Shown: piece after piece, positions 26,972 through 33,793 of the stretch
Layout of the letters: the number at the start of each line of letters is the position of its first letter
Numbering within the stretch: position 1 is the first letter of the stretch
Source of the DNA: Paracoccus haematequi
GTDB taxonomy: Bacteria; Pseudomonadota; Alphaproteobacteria; Rhodobacterales; Rhodobacteraceae
DNA: 64,000 nt
Reading direction: 5' to 3'
Assembly (NCBI RefSeq): GCF_900631945.1
Contig: NZ_UZWE01000016.1
Span: forward strand, 1 to 64,000
Notes under the pieces: model-generated
The model's input: only the letters and a program-made list of their open reading frames with translations
Databases searched by the model: none
What the model was told of the DNA's origin: nothing
Made by a program: the position numbers and the translations under genes

Positions 26972-27487
26972 CTAGCGCCCGGCTTCCGGGATGGGAAGCG
27001 CGCTTGTCGCCTTGATCTCCTCCATCGACAGCAGGGCGGTGACGTTGTGGATCTTCACCTCGCCGATCAGCGACTGGTAGAAGCGGTCATAGGCGCGGGC
27101 GTTTTTCACCTGCACCTTCAGGATATAGTCGATGTCGCCCGCCAGCCGGTGGGCCTCGATCACCTCGGGGCGGTCGCGGAGCGCCTTCAGGAAGCGCGCG
27201 GCCCAGTCCTTGTCATGTTCGCTGGTGCGGATCAGAACGAAGAAACAGGCCTCCAGCCCCAGGGCCTCGGGGTCCAGAATCGCCACCTGGCGGCGGATCA
27301 CCCCGGCCTCGCGCAGCTTGCGGATCCGGTTCCAGACCGGGGTCTTGGAGGCCCCCACGCGGTCGGCGATCTGGTCCAGGGACAGGCTCGCATCCTCTTG
27401 CAACAGGGACAGGATTTTGCGATCCACCTCGTCCAGCCGGAAATTTGTTTTCGCTGCACCTGCAATCTGTGGAAGCTGTTCCGGCAT
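26972..27487 (-). CDS. Lrp/AsnC family transcriptional regulator
   Basis: The 171-residue protein has an N-terminal helix-turn-helix (LDEVDRKILSLLQEDASLSL, then GASKTPVWNRIRKLREAGVI) and a C-terminal RAM ligand-binding domain (from about residue 80, with GDIDYILKVQVKNARAYDRF). Lrp/AsnC proteins form dimers to octamers and respond to amino acids. It is divergent from the sulfate-assimilation genes with a 100-base intergenic region containing an AT-rich palindrome, so it is the likely local regulator, perhaps responding to a sulfur amino acid. That last point is inference. Confidence 0.9.
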   Translation of the reverse strand: MPEQLPQIAGAAKTNFRLDEVDRKILSLLQEDASLSLDQIADRVGASKTPVWNRIRKLREAGVIRRQVAILDPEALGLEACFFVLIRTSEHDKDWAARFLKALRDRPEVIEAHRLAGDIDYILKVQVKNARAYDRFYQSLIGEVKIHNVTALLSMEEIKATSALPIPEAGR

Positions 27488-27551
27488 GACCGACCATCGT
27501 GGCTGAATGTCCTTATTTTCCAGACCCTATCGCAAAGATCCAGAACAAAAT

Positions 27552-27564
27552 TCTATATTATAGA
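27552..27564. promoter_or_regulatory. AT-rich palindrome between lrp-like gene and cys cluster
   Basis: TCTATATTATAGA is a perfect 13-base palindrome in an otherwise GC-rich region, 24 bases before the DUF2849 ATG. It overlaps sequences that could serve as a -10 element (TATATT). It is a candidate binding site for the adjacent Lrp-type regulator. Confidence 0.45.
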
Positions 27565-27587
27565 GACCACTCCGAAAGGGTCCGACC

Positions 27588-27929
27588 ATGAGCAAAGCCT
27601 TCGTCCCGACGGCCGCCAAGCCCGGCGTCATCACCGCAAACGACCTGCGCGAAGGCCATAACGTCTGGATGTGCGAGGACGGCTGGACCGCCGATCCCGC
27701 CCATGCGACCCTGTTCGAGGACGAGGCCATCGCGGATCTGGCGCTGCTGAAGGCGGTGGGACAGTCGAACATCGTCGTCGGTCCCTATCTGGTGGAAGCC
27801 CGCCGCGGCCCGAACGGCCCCGAGCCGACCCATTTCCGCGAGGCGTTCCGCCAGCGGGGACCATCCAACTATTTCCACGGCATCCAGACCCTGAAGCAAG
27901 CCAAACTGACCGAGGCCAGCAATGTTTGA
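27588..27929 (+). CDS. DUF2849 protein of the sulfite reductase cluster
   Basis: The 113-residue protein has the DUF2849 pattern GVITANDLREGHNVWMCEDG, then IADLALLKAVGQSNIVVGPY and THFREAFRQRGPSNYFHG. DUF2849 proteins are almost always encoded next to a sulfite reductase in alphaproteobacteria, so a supporting role in that enzyme's assembly or activity is likely but unproven. GAAAGG lies upstream of the ATG. The stop overlaps the next gene by eight bases. Confidence 0.88.
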   Translation: MSKAFVPTAAKPGVITANDLREGHNVWMCEDGWTADPAHATLFEDEAIADLALLKAVGQSNIVVGPYLVEARRGPNGPEPTHFREAFRQRGPSNYFHGIQTLKQAKLTEASNV

Positions 27930-29580
27930 CGTTCGTCCCGTCGAAACCGACTATGTGCGCCACCGTGCGGCCCAGTTCCGCGCCCAGGTCGAACGACGCC
28001 TGGACGGCAGCCTGACGGAAGACGAATTCCGCCCCCTGCGCCTGATGAACGGGGTCTATCTGCAACTGCACGCCTATATGCTGCGGATCGCCATTCCCTA
28101 CGGCACGATCAGCCCCGACCAGATGCGGATGCTGGCCCATCTGGCCGAGACCTATGACAAGGGCTATGGCCACTGGACCACGCGGCAGAACATCCAGTTC
28201 AACTGGCCCCGGCTGGTGGACATTCCCGACATGCTGGACAAGCTGGCCTCGGTGGGGATGCACGCTATCCAGACCTCGGGCAACACCATCCGCAATGTGA
28301 CCACCGACGCCTTCGCGGGTGCCGCCGCCGACGAATACATGGACCCGCGCCCCTATGCGGAACTGCTGCGGAGCTGGTCCACCGACCACGCGGAATTCCA
28401 GTTCCTGCCGCGCAAGTTCAAGATCGCCATCACCGGCGCCGCGCGCGACCGGGCGCTTGTCGCCGCCCATGACATCGGGCTGCGCCTGCGCCAGCAGGAT
28501 GGCCGCACGGGGTTCGAGGTCTGGGTGGGCGGCGGCCTGGGCCGCACGCCCATGCTGGGCAAGGTGATCCGCGACTTCCTGCCCGAGGAAGACCTGCTGG
28601 CCTATATCGAGGCGATCATCTCGACCTACAACCTGTCGGGACGGCGCGACAACAAGTACAAGGCCCGCATCAAGATCACCGTCCACGAACGCGGCCTGGA
28701 CGTGTTCAAGGCCGAGGTCGAGGAAGAGTTCGCCAACCGCCGCCGCGACTTCCACGGCGCCGACCGCGAGGCGCTTGCGGTGTTCAAGAACCGCTTCGCC
28801 GCCCCGGCCTTCCGCAACGGCCCGACCGACGGATACGAGGCCGCGCGCGCCGCCAACGGGGCGTTCCGCAGCTGGACCGACACCAACCTGCATCCGCACA
28901 AGGTGGACGGCTATGCCAGCGTCATCGTCACCTTCAAGACGCATGGCGCGACACCCGGCGATGCCTCGGCGGACCAGATGCGGCTGCTGGCCGATCTGGC
29001 GGAACAATACGGCCATGCCGACCTGCGCATCAGCCATGACCAGAACGTCGTGCTGCCCCATGTCCACAAGTCCGACCTGCCCGCCGTCTATGCCGCGCTG
29101 CAAAAGGCCGGGCTGGCCACGGCCAATGCCGGGCTGACCAGCGACATCATCGCCTGCCCCGGCATGGATTACTGCACGCTGGCCACCGCGCGCTCGATCC
29201 CCATCGCGCAAGAGATCGCGACCCATTTCAAGGATAACGGCCTGGAAGACGAGATCGGCAAGCTGAACATCCGCATCTCGGGCTGCATCAACGCCTGCGG
29301 GCATCACCACCTGGGCCATATCGGCATCCTGGGCCTGGACCGGGCAGGGGTGGAAAACTATCAGATCACCCTGGGCGGCGACGGATACGACATCCCGGCC
29401 ATCGGCGAACGCGCCGGCGCTGGCTTCCCCTATGACCAGGTCGTGCCCGCCATCGACCGGCTGCTGCGCGCCTATCTGGAGCTGCGGGCGGACGCGTCCG
29501 AACGCTTCATCGACGCCTATCGCAGGCTTGGCCCGGCGCCCTTCAAGGCCGCCCTCTATCCCGAGCCCGCCCATGCTTGA
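27922..29580 (+). CDS. cysI: Assimilatory sulfite/nitrite reductase (sirohaem, 4Fe-4S)
   Basis: The 552-residue protein is a sirohaem enzyme with two half-repeats of the sulfite/nitrite reductase fold. Substrate-binding basic residues appear in GHWTTRQNIQFNWPRLVD and HADLRISHDQNVVL. The cluster- and sirohaem-ligating cysteines are in IACPGMDYCTLATAR and ISGCINACGHHHLGHIG near residues 410-470. Context with APS reductase strongly favours sulfite over nitrite as substrate, giving sulfide for cysteine synthesis. The electron donor could be ferredoxin fed by the reductase gene at 30737. Overlaps on both sides show tight operon structure. Confidence 0.9.
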   Translation: MFDVRPVETDYVRHRAAQFRAQVERRLDGSLTEDEFRPLRLMNGVYLQLHAYMLRIAIPYGTISPDQMRMLAHLAETYDKGYGHWTTRQNIQFNWPRLVDIPDMLDKLASVGMHAIQTSGNTIRNVTTDAFAGAAADEYMDPRPYAELLRSWSTDHAEFQFLPRKFKIAITGAARDRALVAAHDIGLRLRQQDGRTGFEVWVGGGLGRTPMLGKVIRDFLPEEDLLAYIEAIISTYNLSGRRDNKYKARIKITVHERGLDVFKAEVEEEFANRRRDFHGADREALAVFKNRFAAPAFRNGPTDGYEAARAANGAFRSWTDTNLHPHKVDGYASVIVTFKTHGATPGDASADQMRLLADLAEQYGHADLRISHDQNVVLPHVHKSDLPAVYAALQKAGLATANAGLTSDIIACPGMDYCTLATARSIPIAQEIATHFKDNGLEDEIGKLNIRISGCINACGHHHLGHIGILGLDRAGVENYQITLGGDGYDIPAIGERAGAGFPYDQVVPAIDRLLRAYLELRADASERFIDAYRRLGPAPFKAALYPEPAHA

Positions 29581-30304
29581 CGATACCCTGGACAGCCGCG
29601 CCGCGCGGCTGAACGACCGTTATCGCCATCATGCCGCGACCGAGGTTCTGCGCCGCGCGGTCAGCGACCCCGACCTGGGCCGGGTGACGCTGGTGTCGTC
29701 CTTTGGCGCCGAATCGGTGGTGCTGCTGCATATGGTCAGCGTGGTGGCGCCGGGCCTGCCGGTGCTGTTCATCGACACGCAGATGCTGTTCCCCGAGACG
29801 CTGGATTATCAGCAAGAGGTCGCGGCCAAGCTGGGCCTGACCAATATCCAGGTGATCCGCGCCACCGAGGCCGAGGTCGCCCGCCACGATCCCGACGGCA
29901 CGCTGCACAAGTTCGACGCCAACGCCTGTTGCGATTTCCGCAAGACGGTGCCGCTGGAACGCGTTCTGTCGGGCTATGACGCCTGGATCACCGGGCGCAA
30001 GCGGTTCCAGAACAGCGACCGCGCCGCGCTGGAATTCTTCGAACCCGAGCCGCCGTCGCGGCTGCGCATCAACCCGCTGGCCCATTGGCGCAGCGAGGAC
30101 GTGCAGGAATACATGGCCGAGAACAACCTGCCCCGTCATCCGCTGGTGGCGCGCGGCTATCCCTCGATCGGCTGCGCGCCCTGCACCTCGCCGGTGAAGC
30201 CGGGCGAGGATCCCCGCGCCGGACGCTGGCGCGGCCAGGACAAGACCGAATGCGGCATTCACTTCATCGGCGGCAAGATCGTCCGCGGAAAGGTTCCGGC
30301 ATGA
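29573..30304 (+). CDS. cysH: Phosphoadenylyl/adenylyl-sulfate reductase CysH
   Basis: The 243-residue enzyme reduces activated sulfate (APS or PAPS) to sulfite using thioredoxin. The C-terminal catalytic Cys is in KTECGIHFIGGK. The two pairs NACCDFRK and IGCAPCTSP are the CC...CxxC ligands of a [4Fe-4S] cluster, which marks the APS-using bacterial type. SSFGAESVVLLHM forms the nucleotide-binding loop. The ATG overlaps the sulfite reductase stop. The sulfate-activating genes (cysDN or sat) are not in this window. Confidence 0.93.
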   Translation: MLDDTLDSRAARLNDRYRHHAATEVLRRAVSDPDLGRVTLVSSFGAESVVLLHMVSVVAPGLPVLFIDTQMLFPETLDYQQEVAAKLGLTNIQVIRATEAEVARHDPDGTLHKFDANACCDFRKTVPLERVLSGYDAWITGRKRFQNSDRAALEFFEPEPPSRLRINPLAHWRSEDVQEYMAENNLPRHPLVARGYPSIGCAPCTSPVKPGEDPRAGRWRGQDKTECGIHFIGGKIVRGKVPA

Positions 30305-30687
30305 CAGACCGACTGAACAGCGAACGCGTCATCGCGCGCGACGACGGCTTTCATCCGCTGGTCCAGGAAGCCGACGAAGTTCTGGCCCCCGACACGCCTC
30401 TGGCGGATCTGGAGCAGTATCTGGACCGAGAGTTGATCGCCATCGACTTTCCGTCCTTCACCGACGGGCGCGGCTTCTCGCTGGCGCGCCGCCTGCGGGA
30501 ACTGGGCTATCAGGGTCGTCTTCGCGCATCCGGGCGGCTGATCGCCGACCAATACGCGATGGCGCGCCGCGTCGGCTTCTGCGAAGTCGAGGTGGCCCCG
30601 GACATCGCCGCCCGCCAGCCGCAGGATCAATGGATCGCGCGCGCCGACTGGAAGGCCTTCGACCACCGCGCGAAGCTGGCGGGCTAA
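30301..30687 (+). CDS. DUF934 protein of the sulfate assimilation cluster
   Basis: The 128-residue protein has the DUF934 motifs LEQYLDRELIAIDFPSFTDG, GRGFSLARRLRELGYQGRLR and DQYAMARRVGFCEVEV. The family is regularly found at the end of cysI-cysH clusters and is called a putative oxidoreductase in some databases, but no activity is proven. It overlaps the cysH stop by four bases. A 49-base gap follows before the ferredoxin reductase gene. Confidence 0.87.
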   Translation: MTDRLNSERVIARDDGFHPLVQEADEVLAPDTPLADLEQYLDRELIAIDFPSFTDGRGFSLARRLRELGYQGRLRASGRLIADQYAMARRVGFCEVEVAPDIAARQPQDQWIARADWKAFDHRAKLAG

Positions 30688-30736
30688 GGGGGTTCCGCCC
30701 CGCCGCCGCATCGACTAGAACCGCTCAGGAATTGAC

Positions 30737-31579
30737 ATGACGCTGGACATCCCCGTGGCCGATGCCGCCCCCAAGCCCGCCCAAAAGACGCTTCCCGACG
30801 CGCAGACGGTGACGGCCGTCAAGCACTGGACGGACAGCCTGTTTTCCTTCCGCGTGACGCGCCCCGCGTCCCTGCGCTTCCGGTCGGGCGAATTCGTGAT
30901 GATCGGGCTGCTGGGCGACAATGGCAAGCCCTTGCTGCGGGCCTATTCCATCGCCTCGCCCAACTGGGACGAGGAACTGGAATTCTATTCGATCAAGGTG
31001 CCGGACGGCCCGCTGACCTCGAAGTTGCAGCATATCCAGCCGGGCGATGAAATCATCCTGCGCCCGAAACCCGTGGGCACGCTGGTTCTGGACGCGCTGC
31101 TGCCCGGCAAGCGGCTGTGGTTCCTGGCGACCGGCACCGGCATCGCGCCCTTCGCGTCGCTGATGCGCGACCCGGAAACCTATGAACGCTATGAACAGGT
31201 CATCATGATGCACACCTGCCGCACGGCGGACGAGCTGACCTATGGCCGCGAACTGGTGGAAAACCTGAAGAACGATCCCCTGCTGGGCGAGATCTATGGC
31301 GAGGATTTCGCCAACCGGCTGATCTATTACCCGACCACCACGCGGGAAGAATCGCCGCGCATGGGCCGGATCACGGACAACATGACCTCGGGCAAGGTCT
31401 TCGCCGATCTGGGCCTGCCGCCGATCAGCCCGGAGACCGACCGGGCGATGGTGTGCGGCAGCCTGGCCTTCAACGTCGATGTGAAGGCGGTGCTGGAAGG
31501 ATTCGGCCTGCGCGAGGGCGCGAATTCCGAACCCCGTGAATTCGTCGTGGAAAAGGCTTTCGTCGGCGACGGCGTTTAA
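30737..31579 (+). CDS. fpr: Ferredoxin-NADP(+) reductase
   Basis: The 280-residue flavoprotein transfers electrons between NADPH and ferredoxin or flavodoxin. The FAD motif is PLLRAYSIASPNWDEELEFY, followed by GPLTSKLQHIQPGD. The NADP-binding GTGIAPFASLMRD lies near residue 135, and VCGSLAFNVDVKAVLEGFGL near the end. The C-terminal AFVGDGV is the extension typical of the bacterial Rhodobacter-type Fpr. It follows the cys cluster on the same strand and is well placed to supply electrons for sulfite reduction, though oxidative-stress roles are also known. A strong terminator follows. Confidence 0.92.
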   Translation: MTLDIPVADAAPKPAQKTLPDAQTVTAVKHWTDSLFSFRVTRPASLRFRSGEFVMIGLLGDNGKPLLRAYSIASPNWDEELEFYSIKVPDGPLTSKLQHIQPGDEIILRPKPVGTLVLDALLPGKRLWFLATGTGIAPFASLMRDPETYERYEQVIMMHTCRTADELTYGRELVENLKNDPLLGEIYGEDFANRLIYYPTTTREESPRMGRITDNMTSGKVFADLGLPPISPETDRAMVCGSLAFNVDVKAVLEGFGLREGANSEPREFVVEKAFVGDGV

Positions 31580-31603
31580 GCCTGCCGGGGACGGCATTTC
31601 GGC

Positions 31604-31633
31604 AAGGGCGCGGCTTGGGTCGCGCCCTTTTGC
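31604..31633 (+). terminator. Intrinsic terminator after fpr
   Basis: AAGGGCGCG (31604-31612) pairs with CGCGCCCTT (31621-31629) around an 8-base loop and runs into TTTTGC. It lies 25 bases after the fpr stop, ends the sulfur/fpr unit and separates it from the OmpA-family gene. Confidence 0.8.
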
Positions 31634-31743
31634 ATTGGGATTTCCGCCGATCACGACCGGGTCACGCACCTGTTTGGAACCGGCAACTTCGAACACTGGT
31701 TACATGCGCGACAGATCAAACCGTTCGAGGCAAGGGAATCCCA

Positions 31744-33699
31744 ATGCGCCGCATGATCAACAACACGACCGCCATCGCGGCCTGCCTGTCGCTGCTGGTG
31801 CCGCCCATGGCCCAGGCCCAGGGCGCGCCCACCGAAGGCGAACAGCCGCCCGTGCCGCCTGCCCAGGAACAGCAGGCCGAAACGGCAGCCCCTGAAGTGG
31901 AGAGCGCGCCCGTGGAATCGGCTGCGCCCGAAGCGGCAGCCGAGACCCCGGCCGAACCGGCCGTCGAAGCCACCCCCGAACCGGAATCGCCCGCTGCGGA
32001 ACCAGAGGCCGAGGCGGCGACCGAACCGGAGGCTCCGGCACCCGAAGCCCCGGCAGCCGACGCCACTGCCGCACCCGCACCCGCGTCGCAGGAGGCCGAG
32101 GCACAGGCAGAACCGGCAGAGGTTCCGGCCCAGGCCGAGGCCCCGGCGGATTCCGAAGGCAGATCGCAGCGCGCCGACGAGCGCGCCGAACGCCAGGCCG
32201 AGCAGGAGCAGTCCACGGCCGATGCCCAGGCCGAACGCCCCGCCGAAGCCCCTCGCCAGCAGGATGAGGAACCCCCGGCCGCAGCCCAGGACGCGCGCCA
32301 GCAGGATCAGGAGCGACCCGCGCCAGCCGCCCGCGAACAGCAGGCCGACCGTCCCGAACCGGCACCAGCCGAGGACAGCGCCGACCCCCTGCGCGATGCC
32401 TTGGAGGCCGAACAGTCCCCCGAAACCGACGCTGCCCAAGCGGAACCGGACCAGGCGCAGGCTGATGCCCCTGCGGCGCCGAATCAGGATGACCCGCGCG
32501 ACGTCCCGGCCCGCGAACAGGCGACCCCCGAGGCAGCCGCCGAAAGCCAGCCCCCTGCCGCAGACCCTTCGGCCCAAGCCTCGGAAACCGTGCCCGAGGC
32601 CGATGCTCCGGCCACCGAAGGCGCCCAGCAGGCCGCCGAGGAGACGGGCGCGGCCACTGCTGCTGCCCTGAACGACGATCAGCAAGGCGAGGTGGTCGAG
32701 CAGCAGATCACCGAGGAGAACAGCCGTTCCTCGTCCGAGGACTTCGCGACCAGCCTGCGTGACGCCCTGGCGCCGGAACAGGCGCAGACGGCCCAACGCA
32801 GCGACGATGACGACGACAACGACCTGGCCAAGGCGCTGCTGCTGGGCTTGGGTGCCGTCGCGGTCGGAACCTATCTCAACAACAACCGCCAGGTGGCGCT
32901 GTCGGCGCCCGACCGGGTGGTCGTGACCCGCGCCGACGGCAGCCAGGAGGTGATCAAGGACGAGGTGGCCCTGCTGCGCCAGCCCGGATCGACCGTGGCG
33001 ACCGAGAATTTCGACGACGGTTCGTCGCGCACGGTCGTCACGCGCGCCGATGGCAGCCGCGTCGTCACCATCCGCGACGCCGACCTGCGGGTGCTGCGCC
33101 GCACGCTGGTCTCGGCCGACGGCACACAGACCCGCCTGATCGACGACACCGCCGAGGTCCAGCCGGTCGATCTCTCGACCCTGCCCGCGCCTGCGCCCGT
33201 GACCGCGACCGGCGTGTCCCAGGACGAGGCCGCGCTGCGCGCAGCCCTGCAGCGTGAGGTGGATATCGACCGCCGATTCACGCTGGGGCAGATCCGATCC
33301 ATCCCGCAGGTCCGCGCCCTGGTGCCGCCGGTAACGATCGACGCGATCACCTTCGACACGGGGTCTGCGGCGATCTCTCCCGATCAGGCCCGGCAGTTGT
33401 CCGCGCTGGGCAACGTGATCCAGGACGCGATCGCGAAGAACCCCCAAGAGATGTTCCTGATCGAGGGCCATACCGATACCGTCGGCCCCGACGCCGCGAA
33501 TCTGGCGCTGTCGGACCGGCGCGCGGAATCGGTGGCCCTGGCGCTGACGGAATATTTCCAGGTGCCGCCGGAGAACCTGGTCGTGCAGGGCTATGGCGAA
33601 CAGTTCCTGCAAGTCCGTCAGGAAGGCGACGTACGCGAAAACCGTCGCGCGGCGGTCAGGCGGATCACCGACTTGTTGCAAACTGCGCGGGCGCAATAA
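31744..33699 (+). CDS. OmpA-family outer membrane protein with long Ala/Glu/Pro-rich region
   Basis: The 651-residue protein has an N-terminal signal peptide (about 1-26, ending MAQAQ). Next is a low-complexity region of roughly 330 residues made mostly of Ala, Glu, Pro, Gln and Asp. A hydrophobic Gly/Leu segment at about 360-380 (LAKALLLGLGAVAVGTYL) and a charged middle domain follow. The C-terminal OmpA domain (530-651) binds peptidoglycan: ITFDTGSAAISPDQARQLSA, FLIEGHTDTVGPDAANLALS and RRAESVALAL are present. It probably links the envelope to the cell wall. The second of two nearby ATGs would shorten it by three residues only. Confidence 0.85.
   Translation: MRRMINNTTAIAACLSLLVPPMAQAQGAPTEGEQPPVPPAQEQQAETAAPEVESAPVESAAPEAAAETPAEPAVEATPEPESPAAEPEAEAATEPEAPAPEAPAADATAAPAPASQEAEAQAEPAEVPAQAEAPADSEGRSQRADERAERQAEQEQSTADAQAERPAEAPRQQDEEPPAAAQDARQQDQERPAPAAREQQADRPEPAPAEDSADPLRDALEAEQSPETDAAQAEPDQAQADAPAAPNQDDPRDVPAREQATPEAAAESQPPAADPSAQASETVPEADAPATEGAQQAAEETGAATAAALNDDQQGEVVEQQITEENSRSSSEDFATSLRDALAPEQAQTAQRSDDDDDNDLAKALLLGLGAVAVGTYLNNNRQVALSAPDRVVVTRADGSQEVIKDEVALLRQPGSTVATENFDDGSSRTVVTRADGSRVVTIRDADLRVLRRTLVSADGTQTRLIDDTAEVQPVDLSTLPAPAPVTATGVSQDEAALRAALQREVDIDRRFTLGQIRSIPQVRALVPPVTIDAITFDTGSAAISPDQARQLSALGNVIQDAIAKNPQEMFLIEGHTDTVGPDAANLALSDRRAESVALALTEYFQVPPENLVVQGYGEQFLQVRQEGDVRENRRAAVRRITDLLQTARAQ
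31822..32800 (+). repeat. Low-complexity Ala/Glu/Pro-rich coding tract
   Basis: This part of the OmpA-family gene is built from short irregular GCC/GAG/CCG-rich codon mixtures (for example repeated PAEPAVEA- and EQQADRPEPA-like units) rather than exact tandem repeats. It is a candidate for length variation between strains. Confidence 0.6.
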
Positions 33700-33759
33700 G
33701 AAAAAAACCCGGCGCGGGATCCTGAAGCATTCTGCGCCGAAGGCCACGACCTTCAAGGC

Positions 33760-33781
33760 CTGCCCGCGTCGCCGCGGGCAG
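33760..33781. terminator. Stem-loop between ompA-like and PBP gene ends
   Basis: CTGCCCGCG (33760-33768) pairs perfectly with CGCGGGCAG (33773-33781) with loop TCGC, in the 94-base gap between two convergent genes. There is no T-run, but position and stem strength suggest a bidirectional transcription barrier. Confidence 0.5.
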
Positions 33782-33793
33782 CTTCCCCATCCC

